DNA of 64,000 nt from an uncultured Clostridia bacterium (lineage in GTDB: Bacteria; Bacillota; Clostridia; Oscillospirales; Acutalibacteraceae): positions 28,541 through 92,540 of the forward strand of contig CALYBL010000014.1 of NCBI GenBank assembly GCA_944412495.1, in the 5' to 3' direction. Position numbers and translations under genes: made by a program. Below the pieces are notes generated by a model. The model did not search any database, had not been told where the DNA came from, and saw nothing but the letters and a program-made list of their open reading frames with translations. Shown one piece after another: positions 49,963-57,821 of this stretch; positions within the stretch are counted from its first letter, which is position 1; every line of letters begins with the position of its first letter.

Positions 49963-52155
49963 ATGATATGTGTAAGCTCAATATCGGTATATCCGAAGAG
50001 CATAAGCATAAAGGTCGGAGAATGGTACAATAATGCGTGCGCAGAGGTGCGTCCGGCGAATGCGACATGCCCGTGTGTGACGTGGTGGAGCAGTAATCAG
50101 GGAGTAGCGACGGTAAACCCGGACACAGGACTGATATACGGCATGGGCGTGGGCACAGCGGTGATATATGCTAAGGCGCAGGACGGGAGCGGCCATCAGG
50201 GCACATGCGTGGTAACGGTAAGCCAGACGGTAAAGGCAAGCTCAATAGAGATGAACATACCGAGGCTGACGCTGGAGAAGGGAAGAATTTACACGCTGTG
50301 TGCGACGGTATATCCGACAAATGCTGAGAATAGGAATGTAAGCTGGAGGACTGACAGTCCCGGCGTAGCGACAGTGAATCAGTATGGAGTTGTAACGGCG
50401 CACAGGGCCGGCAGAGCGACGATATATGCATCTACGACGGACGGGACTAATCTTGAAAGCTGCTGTGTAGTAACGGTAACAGAGGACATACTTGTAGGAA
50501 GGATAACGGTAAGCCCGTCGAGCAAGAGCATGAAGGTAGGCGGGTCGGCGTATCTGAGCGTGTCGATATCGCCGTCGAACGCGACGTGCCCGTGCGTGAC
50601 GTGGAGGAGCGACAATCCGGGCGTAGCTACGGTAAACGCGGACAGCGGTCTGGTGGTAGCGCGGAGTGTAGGCAAGGCGACGATATATGCCGAGACGCAG
50701 GACGGAACTAATCTGCAGAGCTGCTGTGTGGTAACGGTTGTAAGCGGAACGGTTTTAGTAGAGACGGTAACGGTAAGCCCGTCGAGCAGGAGCATGGAGA
50801 TAGGAGACACGGTCCAGCTTACTGCAACTGTATGCCCGGCGAACGCAGCAGAAAAGTATGTAATGTGGTGGAGCAGTGAGCCGAGCGTAGCAGCGGTAGA
50901 TATTTACGGAGTTGTAACAGCGCAGAATGCAGGCACAGCGGTAATATATGCCGCAACAACGGATGGCACCAATCTGCAGAGCTGCTGCACTGTAACGGTT
51001 AAGGGCCCTGTCCCGGTAAGCTCTGTAACAGTATGCCCATTAAAAGAAATAATAACTATTTGTGAGTCGGCTAAGCTTACAGTGGATGTATATCCAAGCA
51101 ATGCGACAAATAAAGATGTAATATGGAGCAGCAGTAATCCTGAGATTGCTTCGGTAGGGAAATACAGCGGCATAATAACGGCAAGGCAGCTTGGCACAGT
51201 GACAATTACAGCTACCACGGTAGACGGCGGATATAGTGCAAGTGCACAGGTCATAGTTAAACGTGAGTCAGTAACCATATCAAAAAGTAGTGTTTTCAAT
51301 AAAGTTGTTTTTGAATCATCCGGAAAAACATGGGAATGTTTGAATCATGATACAATTTATGATGAAAAATTTTTGAATAATGCACTGCATTATGATATAT
51401 CTAATAAAAATTTTTATGTGGACTTTCCGAACAATAATGTTGATATCAAATATTACACGGATGAAGAAATCAAGCTTTTGTATGCTATAGACCCGTATGG
51501 GGTAGCGGACTATGTTAACCGATACGGCAAAAAAATATTGGTGGAAAAAAGCCTTGAAGACTCCATAAGATATAAAGACTATATTTTTGAATTGTTGTTT
51601 AACAGAAAGCCGCGGTATTTTGCAAGAAATATAGAAGGAACATGGTATATTACTGACAGAGTAGGTCCTGCTCGAGATCTTGTATCGGAGTCGGAAACTA
51701 TTTTTGGAATGCATAATGTTTTTGATACATTTACTCTATCAACTGTTTTGGAGATTATTTCAAGCATAGCTGATACTATTGTGGGAGTTATTATCTCTTT
51801 GATGCCTCCTGTGGCTATAAGTGAGTATTTAAACGTTGTGGAAGTAGCAACATATTTGTTTTTATCTATGTTTGAAAGCGATGAAAATGCAAAAAAAGAA
51901 CTACAAAATTCTTTTTTTGATGAAGGCATGAGCCTTTTTTCTGAAAAATTCTATTTTGAGTGGGCATATAATATTATTAGCATTGCTGATAGCATTTCAG
52001 ATATCGGTGAAGCAATGTCCGATATCCCAGATATTTATAGGCCGGCATTGAATTATTGCGCTAATGATATAAATTATGATGTTTATATGGAACTAAAAAA
52101 TGGAGTAAGATATAAAGCGGACGAAATTAATCAAGCTTTAAGTTATATTGAATAA
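49963..52155 (+). CDS. Cysteine-rich Ig-like (Big_2) repeat protein with variable C-terminal tip, putative polymorphic effector
   Basis: 730 residues, GGGAGG just upstream of ATG, and no signal peptide. Residues 4-430 are five Big_2-type Ig repeats, each with VSPSS-like start, VTWWSSN, PGVATVN and CCVVTV. The paired cysteines (CPCVTW, SCC) are unusual for this family. Residues 431-730 form a different, much more A/T-rich domain without repeats. It contains a hydrophobic stretch near 590-650 (LEIISSIADTIVGVIISLMP and following) suited to membrane insertion. The repeat scaffold with an exchangeable tip followed by a small membrane protein gene is the plan of a polymorphic toxin and immunity pair. 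Toxicity is inferred, and the tip belongs to no family I know. Confidence 0.7.
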   Translation: MICVSSISVYPKSISIKVGEWYNNACAEVRPANATCPCVTWWSSNQGVATVNPDTGLIYGMGVGTAVIYAKAQDGSGHQGTCVVTVSQTVKASSIEMNIPRLTLEKGRIYTLCATVYPTNAENRNVSWRTDSPGVATVNQYGVVTAHRAGRATIYASTTDGTNLESCCVVTVTEDILVGRITVSPSSKSMKVGGSAYLSVSISPSNATCPCVTWRSDNPGVATVNADSGLVVARSVGKATIYAETQDGTNLQSCCVVTVVSGTVLVETVTVSPSSRSMEIGDTVQLTATVCPANAAEKYVMWWSSEPSVAAVDIYGVVTAQNAGTAVIYAATTDGTNLQSCCTVTVKGPVPVSSVTVCPLKEIITICESAKLTVDVYPSNATNKDVIWSSSNPEIASVGKYSGIITARQLGTVTITATTVDGGYSASAQVIVKRESVTISKSSVFNKVVFESSGKTWECLNHDTIYDEKFLNNALHYDISNKNFYVDFPNNNVDIKYYTDEEIKLLYAIDPYGVADYVNRYGKKILVEKSLEDSIRYKDYIFELLFNRKPRYFARNIEGTWYITDRVGPARDLVSESETIFGMHNVFDTFTLSTVLEIISSIADTIVGVIISLMPPVAISEYLNVVEVATYLFLSMFESDENAKKELQNSFFDEGMSLFSEKFYFEWAYNIISIADSISDIGEAMSDIPDIYRPALNYCANDINYDVYMELKNGVRYKADEINQALSYIE

Positions 52156-52170
52156 AGGCGGGGGTTTATT

Positions 52171-52707
52171 ATGCGGTCTATGTTTTTTAGGAAAATTCTT
52201 GGCGAAACTACTATGGAAGTAAACGAGAGCTATCAGAACACTATAAGTAAGCTTTTGCTTCAAAGGGGCAAATGCTCTGCAACAGACAGCAATCAGCTTA
52301 GGCTAAGATTTAAGTGCTCAGAAAAAGGCAATATAAAAGTTGTAAATAATATATTGCTGCCTTTATTTCTAAAGCTTCGAATCTATTATGTCGCCGGGCA
52401 GGTGTTGCCTGAAAACAATAAGACCGTTATTAAAATATACTCTGTTAAAAACAGGATAATGTTTTTTGTTGCTATACTTGAAATTGCTTTGCTTACGATT
52501 TATGCGGCCTCAAACATTTTCATGATTTTTTTGGCGGGGCTGCAGGCATTGGCCCCGGCAGTGTTATCGTTTATTATTTCTGCCGTTATCGATATTATTA
52601 TTGCCCGAGTATATTATAATCAGATAGTAAATCGAAAGGAAGACTTAGAGGTTATGAAGAAAGAATTAATAAAGCGAGTCGAGGCGATAGAACACTGGGA
52701 GGAGTAA
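52171..52707 (+). CDS. Putative immunity membrane protein, family A (first copy)
   Basis: 178 residues. N-terminal half with GETTMEVNESYQNTISKLL and YYVAGQVLPENNKTVIKIYS, then two membrane helices (about 95-115 and 120-145) and a C-terminal MKKELIKRVEAIEHWEE. Starts 15 bases after the effector with a purine-rich site. Two close paralogues occur at 54564 and 55437. Small, effector-adjacent membrane proteins in several copies fit immunity proteins against a membrane-acting tip. Function is inferred. Confidence 0.6.
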   Translation: MRSMFFRKILGETTMEVNESYQNTISKLLLQRGKCSATDSNQLRLRFKCSEKGNIKVVNNILLPLFLKLRIYYVAGQVLPENNKTVIKIYSVKNRIMFFVAILEIALLTIYAASNIFMIFLAGLQALAPAVLSFIISAVIDIIIARVYYNQIVNRKEDLEVMKKELIKRVEAIEHWEE

Positions 52708-52755
52708 GCTTTAAATAAGCGACAGCATATTAACCGCTAAGCTACATATCTTAAT

Positions 52756-52779
52756 CGGCCGCTCTTTTCAGAGCGGCCG
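52756..52779 (+). terminator. Hairpin after first family A gene
   Basis: CGGCCGCTC pairs with GAGCGGCCG. Similar GC hairpins precede each promoter module of the locus. Confidence 0.65.
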
Positions 52780-52786
52780 TAAATTA

Positions 52787-52815
52787 TTTATATTGTATAT
52801 TTTATATGTTATGAT
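52787..52815 (+). promoter_or_regulatory. Modular promoter 1
   Basis: TTTATA, 17 bases, TATGAT. Matches modules 2 and 3 (54445, 55190) in the -35/-10 and in the following A/T stretch ending CGATAAAT or CCAATAAA. Confidence 0.6.
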
Positions 52816-52840
52816 ATAGATATAATTTGTCGATAAATAC

Positions 52841-53851
52841 ACGGTTTTAGTAGAGACGGTAACGGTAAGCCCGTCGAGTAAGACGATGACCGTAGGAGAT
52901 ACCGCATATTTGACTGCAACGCTATGTCCGGAGTATGCAGATAACAAAGCTGTATTGTGGAGCAGCAGTAATCCGAATGTGGTATCTGTTGACAATTCAG
53001 GACATATACAGGCAAATATGGAAGGCAGAGCGACGATAACCGTAACAATGGCCAATGGAAATTACTGCGCTTCGTCAGAAATAACGGTACAAAGGCTTAA
53101 GATTTATCAAACAAAAACAAGTTTTAGATATGATGAAAACTGCAATCTGCCGGAAGATTTGCAATATAATGATATTTCAGAAGATGATTTAAAAGCAATG
53201 GATTGGATTAACTGGGCTGATTTTGTTGGTACTACGCCCGAAGACTTTTATAATACTTGGATGTTTATTTGTACAGCTATATTTGCAGAACCGCCATTAG
53301 AAATGGTGATAATAGATATGATAAATCATTTCATGTCAGGAGAGGGTTCAAATTATTCCAATCCCATATTGACCCAGAAAGTGGCAGAGCATGACAGTAC
53401 AATAAATTATGTAAACTCTATAAAATCCTGCATTGATTCTCTTATGTGCCAATATGATAAAGACATCTGTGCTTTAAAATATGAAGCCGAAAATAGAGAT
53501 TCAAATCCGCTGGTTGATATGATGAGAGAAAAGGAGATTTATGCACCTGTTTATGATGATTTAGATGACACAATATTGGCGTCAAGTGGACTGAGAATAT
53601 GCGTGGATAGCTTATGGGGTAATCAAATTGAAGTAAAATCCTATAATAAAACTGGTAATTGCTATTCGGGAACACTTGTTTTTACTTTGTACGACCATTT
53701 TGGGTTAGATGCTGCTGATGTAGAAAAATTTGGTTTTTTAAGAGGCTTTAAGGCTTGGTATATATTACAGCATAATAAGGAATATAATGGAGCGTATAAG
53801 CCGTTTGTGACGGTTATTCAGTTTGAAGTACCGTTTTCTGGCACGATTTAA
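52841..53851 (+). CDS. Silent cassette: partial Ig repeat plus alternative toxin-like tip
   Basis: Open from 52826, but the first ATG (52886) has no ribosome site. Bases 52841-52878 are identical over 38 positions to 50749-50786 of the full effector (start of Ig repeat 4) and in the same reading frame relation. One Ig repeat follows, then a new domain of about 240 residues with YSGTLVFTLYDHFGLDAADVEKFGF and FKAWYILQHNKEYNGAYKPFVTVIQFEVPFSGTI. This ending resembles the DUF3289 toxin-associated family. I read it as a stored tip that could replace repeats 4-5 and the current tip by recombination. It is probably not expressed on its own. Confidence 0.6.
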   Translation, partial: TVLVETVTVSPSSKTMTVGDTAYLTATLCPEYADNKAVLWSSSNPNVVSVDNSGHIQANMEGRATITVTMANGNYCASSEITVQRLKIYQTKTSFRYDENCNLPEDLQYNDISEDDLKAMDWINWADFVGTTPEDFYNTWMFICTAIFAEPPLEMVIIDMINHFMSGEGSNYSNPILTQKVAEHDSTINYVNSIKSCIDSLMCQYDKDICALKYEAENRDSNPLVDMMREKEIYAPVYDDLDDTILASSGLRICVDSLWGNQIEVKSYNKTGNCYSGTLVFTLYDHFGLDAADVEKFGFLRGFKAWYILQHNKEYNGAYKPFVTVIQFEVPFSGTI

Positions 53852-53866
53852 GAAAGGGTTGATTTA

Positions 53867-54379
53867 ATGAAAGTGTCCAAAAAAATCATTATAATTTTTG
53901 TGACTATATGCTTTGTGGTGTTAATTTTATCATGTGTGATACCTGTTGCATATTTTTTACATCAGACCAAATGGCAGTATATGGCTGACTTTGAGACCTA
54001 TGGAGACAGCATTAAAATTGTCGCTTATTATTGCAGAGAATTTTTTGAAGAGAACGTTTCTGCTGATAAACAAAGATATATCAGCTATAACAGACAGTCA
54101 TTGTATTATAATGCCGAAGAGCTTGATATGCCTTTGGAGGTAAAAAATGCTGCAGCCAGAATAGGTGATGCCTTTGATGACGAAGGATATTTGGACACTA
54201 TTGAATATTATGAAGAACGAATATCATTTGAAATAATAAACGGTAGATATGCTCTTGTTTATTCATTTAACGATGAAAAGCCCAAGTTTGTAAATTCACC
54301 GGAGGAGGACGGAGGCTTTTCAGTGAAAAAAATAGAAGATAACTGGTATCATGTAGCAAAAAATCTTTCTTTGTCTTAG
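53867..54379 (+). CDS. Putative immunity protein of the alternative tip
   Basis: 170 residues: an N-terminal membrane anchor (VSKKIIIIFVTICFVVLILS) and an exposed domain with many tyrosines and acidic residues (YIEYYEERISFEI-type strands). It starts 15 bases after the cassette stop, the same spacing as in the full effector. Unlike the family A proteins it has a large extracytoplasmic domain, as expected if its target acts outside or in the wall. No known family recognised. Confidence 0.5.
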   Translation: MKVSKKIIIIFVTICFVVLILSCVIPVAYFLHQTKWQYMADFETYGDSIKIVAYYCREFFEENVSADKQRYISYNRQSLYYNAEELDMPLEVKNAAARIGDAFDDEGYLDTIEYYEERISFEIINGRYALVYSFNDEKPKFVNSPEEDGGFSVKKIEDNWYHVAKNLSLS

Positions 54380-54413
54380 CGTATATTATTTAAAAAATTA
54401 TTATAAAGAGAAA

Positions 54414-54439
54414 CCGGCCGCCCTGAAAAGAGCGGCCGG
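54414..54439 (+). terminator. Hairpin after the 53867 gene
   Basis: CCGGCCGC pairs with GCGGCCGG around a ten-base loop. Second of the recurring GC hairpins. Confidence 0.65.
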
Positions 54440-54444
54440 AGCCA

Positions 54445-54473
54445 TTTACATCAGTGGCCTTGTATGATATGAT
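54445..54473 (+). promoter_or_regulatory. Modular promoter 2
   Basis: TTTACA, 17 bases, TATGAT, upstream of the 54564 gene. Nearly the same sequence as module 3, including TCAG after the -35 and CCAATAAA downstream. Confidence 0.65.
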
Positions 54474-54563
54474 ATGTATAAATTTTACCAATAAACGGGA
54501 AACATAAATAAAAATATTCTTATATTAAATCGAAAAAGCTTAAATATATAAAGGCGGGGTATT

Positions 54564-55097
54564 ATGGTATTTGATATTTTCAGAAAAGTTATCGATGAGA
54601 CAACAATGGAAGTGAACGACAGCTATCGTGGCACTATAGATAAGCTTGTGCTGCAAAGAGGCAAGTGTTCTGTTATAGACTGTAATCAGGTGCCGCTAAG
54701 ATTCGATTGCTCGGAAAAAGGAGACATTAAGGTATGGAATCATAGGAGACAACGTTCTGATAGATATCGAATCTATTATGTTGTCGGGAAAGTTCTTTCA
54801 GAAAACAATAAAACGGTTGTCAAAATTTGCTCGATAGAAAGCAGAGCCATGATGTTTTCCTTTGCTGTATCCATTGCTTTAACTGTTATTATGCTGGTCT
54901 TAAGTCTTGTTGTGATACTTTCATTCGGTCTAAAAACGGCGGCATTAGCTGTTGTGGCAGTTGTCGCTTTGTGCGTCGCTGACATTATTATTGCCCTTTC
55001 ATATTTCAATCAAATAAAAAATAAAGACGCAGATTTGGCGCTTATGAAGAACGAAGTAGTCAAAAGGGTTAAGGCAATAGAGCATTGGGACGACTGA
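54564..55097 (+). CDS. Family A putative immunity membrane protein (second copy)
   Basis: 177 residues paralogous to 52171-52707 along the whole length: DETTMEVNDSYRGTIDKLV, YYVVGKVLSENNKTVVKI, two adjacent membrane helices (about 95-145) and NEVVKRVKAIEHWDD. The conserved AAAGGCGGGG ribosome region also precedes the first copy. No effector tip lies next to it, so it may be an orphan immunity gene protecting from related strains. Confidence 0.6.
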   Translation: MVFDIFRKVIDETTMEVNDSYRGTIDKLVLQRGKCSVIDCNQVPLRFDCSEKGDIKVWNHRRQRSDRYRIYYVVGKVLSENNKTVVKICSIESRAMMFSFAVSIALTVIMLVLSLVVILSFGLKTAALAVVAVVALCVADIIIALSYFNQIKNKDADLALMKNEVVKRVKAIEHWDD

Positions 55098-55158
55098 GCC
55101 TTTAAATGTGAAGCTTTATTATCCGCCGGTGGCAGGTCCATAAAATTTTATTTTTTAT

Positions 55159-55185
55159 TCAGCCGCTTCGAGAGGAACGGCTGAT
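55159..55185 (+). terminator. Hairpin after the 54564 gene
   Basis: TCAGCCG pairs with CGGCTGA, followed by TTTTATTT. Third of the recurring hairpins, weaker than the others. Confidence 0.55.
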
Positions 55186-55189
55186 TTTA

Positions 55190-55218
55190 TTTACATCAGC
55201 TGTTTTATATGATATAAT
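55190..55218 (+). promoter_or_regulatory. Modular promoter 3
   Basis: TTTACA, 17 bases, perfect TATAAT. Best match to consensus of the three modular promoters. Confidence 0.7.
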
Positions 55219-55273
55219 GTTTGTACAATTTACCAATAAATTAGTATGGTATTAAAAATATTTTTTGTTTTAG

Positions 55274-55468
55274 GTCGAATTTGTTCGAACACATAAGGAC
55301 TTATTCGAGGAATTAGCGCTTTACTTTATTAAGGGTAACGCCGTAATTAATGATGCAGATATATCTGATGTGCCGTATACCATGCATAATTTATTAATGG
55401 TAAAGACCTATGAATATAAAATAAAGGAAATTTGCGATGAAATCAACGTATTTTACCAAAATCATTGA
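55274..55468 (+). pseudogene. Gene fragment upstream of third family A copy
   Basis: An open frame without a start codon encodes VEFVRTHKDLFEELALYFIK and 44 further residues, and runs into the start of the 55437 gene. The preceding TAG (55271-55273) and the lack of a start suggest the tail of a lost gene joined here by rearrangement. Family not recognised. Confidence 0.4.
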
Positions 55469-55973
55469 TGAAACTACGATTGAAGTAGACGATAGCCGCC
55501 AAGGAACGATAGATAAGCTAAGGCAGCAGAACGGAGTATGCTATAGCACGGACGGCAATCAGACGGAATTAAGATTTAATTGCTCCAAAAGGGGAAAAAT
55601 CAGTATTGACAACAATTTGAGCGGGCGTTCGATAGACGGCTGTCGCTTTTATTATGTGGTCGGCGAGGTATTATCAGAAAAAAATAAAACTGTAGTTAAA
55701 ATTTATTCTATTTACAGGAGAGATGAGTGGATTTTTCGAATACTTGCCATTTTGATATATCTTGTTACGATAATACTTTATTTTTTAATAAAATTAAAAT
55801 CAGGAAGCACTATATCGGCCGCAGATATTTTTGGTGTATTACTATTAGGCGTGATTATGACGATTTTTGTTTTTTCGTCAACCAAAGAGTTAGAACACCG
55901 AGACACAGATTTGGCGCTTATGAGGGACGAAGTAGTAAAAAGAGTTGAGGCGATAAAGCGCTGGGACGATTAA
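55437..55973 (+). CDS. Family A putative immunity membrane protein (third copy)
   Basis: 178 residues: DETTIEVDDSRQGTIDKLRQ, YYVVGEVLSEKNKTVVKIYS, two hydrophobic segments (about 98-118, 125-148) and DEVVKRVEAIKRWDD, the same plan as the copies at 52171 and 54564. AAAGGAA precedes the ATG. Another gene-size fragment overlaps its 5' side. Confidence 0.6.
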   Translation: MKSTYFTKIIDETTIEVDDSRQGTIDKLRQQNGVCYSTDGNQTELRFNCSKRGKISIDNNLSGRSIDGCRFYYVVGEVLSEKNKTVVKIYSIYRRDEWIFRILAILIYLVTIILYFLIKLKSGSTISAADIFGVLLLGVIMTIFVFSSTKELEHRDTDLALMRDEVVKRVEAIKRWDD

Positions 55974-56001
55974 CCATTGTGAGGAATGCCGGAGGGCATA
56001 T

Positions 56002-56352
56002 ATGAGCACTAAGCAAAAGATAAAAATAGTATCATTTAATATTCTTTATTTAATTATAGGATATTGGTCCGTATCTGCCTCAATTTTAGGATTTCTTCTC
56101 GCGGCCAATGCCACAAAGGGATGGAATGTGCAAAATGAGGATGGAGAACAGTTTATCCCGCTTGGTATTTTGCTTTTGCTGGTGCTTTTTGTGTTTTTAG
56201 CAGTGAATATAGTATGCATTATAAGATATATTATGAATCGCAAAAAGGATAAAGAGCCCAATAAATTCTTTATTAAATATTTTAAAAATGTCTCCTATTT
56301 TATAGGGCTGCTTATCGGTATAGTGCAATATGTAATAGAGTATGTAATTTGA
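56002..56352 (+). CDS. Small three-helix membrane protein, unrecognised
   Basis: 116 residues with hydrophobic segments near 10-33, 52-78 and 92-114 (KIVSFNILYLIIGYW; LGILLLLVLFVFLAVNIVCII; FIGLLIGIVQYVIEYVI). GGAGGG upstream. It lies 28 bases after the third family A gene and resembles the next gene in size and topology, so it may be another immunity-type protein. Function unknown. Confidence 0.5.
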   Translation: MSTKQKIKIVSFNILYLIIGYWSVSASILGFLLAANATKGWNVQNEDGEQFIPLGILLLLVLFVFLAVNIVCIIRYIMNRKKDKEPNKFFIKYFKNVSYFIGLLIGIVQYVIEYVI

Positions 56353-56409
56353 TGCAGGACATGTTCGGAGCTTTAAATAATATTTTGCCGTTTTAAGGAG
56401 GGATTAAAG

Positions 56410-56760
56410 GTGAATCAGAAATCAAAGAATATTCAAAAATATCTGTACCCGGTGTTGTACGGAGCATTCGGTATGTTAGGCCTTCTTTTGGGTATTACTT
56501 GTTGGATAATGGATAGGGATGCGTATCCTCACCTTTATCCCTTTTTTATGATGGTAGCGCTTTTTTGCCTTGCAGCATGTGGCATAGTGTTAGTATTTAA
56601 CGTGATATATTTAGCAGATATGTATTTAAAAAATTATGGTAAGGTGTTAAAAACAATATTGCAGGAGCTGCTGTTCACAGTTATCTCACTTGTGCTGTTC
56701 TACTTTATATGGGGGATAGTCTACGAATTTGCGGAATGGTTTGTCTATGGAAGCCTATAA
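56410..56760 (+). CDS. Small membrane protein, unrecognised
   Basis: 116 residues from a GTG with AAGGAGG upstream. Three membrane segments (about 12-33, 43-68, 83-110). Same size and spacing of helices as the preceding gene, suggesting distant duplication. Overlaps the next gene by 14 bases. Confidence 0.5.
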   Translation: MNQKSKNIQKYLYPVLYGAFGMLGLLLGITCWIMDRDAYPHLYPFFMMVALFCLAACGIVLVFNVIYLADMYLKNYGKVLKTILQELLFTVISLVLFYFIWGIVYEFAEWFVYGSL

Positions 56761-57100
56761 CGAAGAGCAGAAAATGAAGAGCGCGAAATTTTGGACCTGC
56801 CTTGTTGCCGGGATAATCTCAGCTGTGATATTTTTACCTATACTGATATTCTCAGTACACACTCTGATAACCGGCAGGGTTGTAGGCGAAGTAAGAGGCG
56901 GTACCCTTTATTATAATGGAGAGGTTTATGAAAGGGTCTATGAAAATATAGAAATTAATGTAGGAGGGTGTTTGGGGTCTGTCGTTCAAGAGGATGGTTC
57001 AAGAATTAAGATATATAAACTGAAAGGATATCCTGAATATATTTATTTAAGTTTTATTGTGTATCAAGATTATAGCCTTTACAAATTGAAATCGACATAG
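56747..57100 (+). CDS. Small membrane-anchored protein, unrecognised
   Basis: About 117 residues from the ATG at 56747 (an ATG at 56774 behind GAAGAG is also possible). One membrane helix (FWTCLVAGIISAVIFLPILIF) followed by a beta-rich exposed part (GEVRGGTLYYNGEVYERVYE). Last gene of the module; a strong hairpin follows. Its topology is like that of the 53867 protein. Confidence 0.45.
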   Translation: MEAYNEEQKMKSAKFWTCLVAGIISAVIFLPILIFSVHTLITGRVVGEVRGGTLYYNGEVYERVYENIEINVGGCLGSVVQEDGSRIKIYKLKGYPEYIYLSFIVYQDYSLYKLKST

Positions 57101-57111
57101 CATTGAAAAGA

Positions 57112-57140
57112 CATAACGGCCAGTAAATCTGGCCGTTATG
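57112..57140 (+). terminator. Perfect hairpin after the effector/immunity gene array
   Basis: CATAACGGCCAG pairs perfectly with CTGGCCGTTATG around TAAAT. No U-tract follows. Confidence 0.65.
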
Positions 57141-57380
57141 AGTATATGGCACAGCGGTAATATATGCGAGCTCAACAGACGGGACGAATATTGACGGTTG
57201 CTGCACTGTAACGGTAGCAGCAGAAGCAGTTCTCTTAACTTCTTTTACGATATCAACTGTAGGTAATACGCTTAGTATAGGCGCATCGGGCTGCGTGGCT
57301 ACGACAATAATCGGATAGTACACAAATTAGTAATGTGTAGCAGCAGTGAGCCGATTTATTTAGCAATGATTTTATAAGCT
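57141..57380 (+). pseudogene. Decayed third fragment of the Big_2 effector gene
   Basis: GGCACAGCGGTAATATATGC (57148-57167) is identical to the end of Ig repeat 4 in the full gene, and the frame reads GTAVIYASSTDGTNIDGCCTVTV. It then drifts to a TAG; a second piece (CSSSEPIYLAM) echoes VMWWSSEPSVAAV. No complete domain remains. Confidence 0.65.
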
Positions 57381-57423
57381 TTTGGCATAACCGTGGATTT
57401 TGTCTTGATATAAGCAAAAATAA

Positions 57424-57458
57424 ATGAGCAGCGGTCGAAAAAAGCGGCCGCTGCTCAT
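57424..57458 (+). terminator. Hairpin closing the effector locus
   Basis: ATGAGCAGCGG pairs perfectly with CCGCTGCTCAT, followed by TTG. Fifth of the GC hairpins of this locus. Confidence 0.6.
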
Positions 57459-57821
57459 TTGTGCCCAATCAACTAAATACGGGAAGAAGAATTTTTCATT
57501 CGATTAATATCCAAAAACAAATCCAAAGCTCTTTAGAGCCGCCGCCAGAAAACGGGGATTGATTATTCCGGTTATGAGCAGCAAGAAATTATGCGGCAAG
57601 ACTCTTCTGGCTTGCCGCAGCGGATGGCGGCAGGCAACTGTCTGCGCAGCTTTACTGCAGATTAATGGCCTGTTAAAAAGGTCGTATGGCCGCTTGTGGA
57701 GTGCGGGAAAGCAAAATGCTCTCATCATGCAGTATTGCCGTTAAATAATGCCATGAGCAAAATAAACCGGCAGATTGACTATAGGCAAAAGCTTCACATG
57801 AAAATATTTCCGGCGGCCGGG
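57459..57821. other. Gene-free stretch after the effector locus
   Basis: About 360 bases returning to the GC-rich composition of the chromosome. No supported gene or RNA. Confidence 0.4.
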
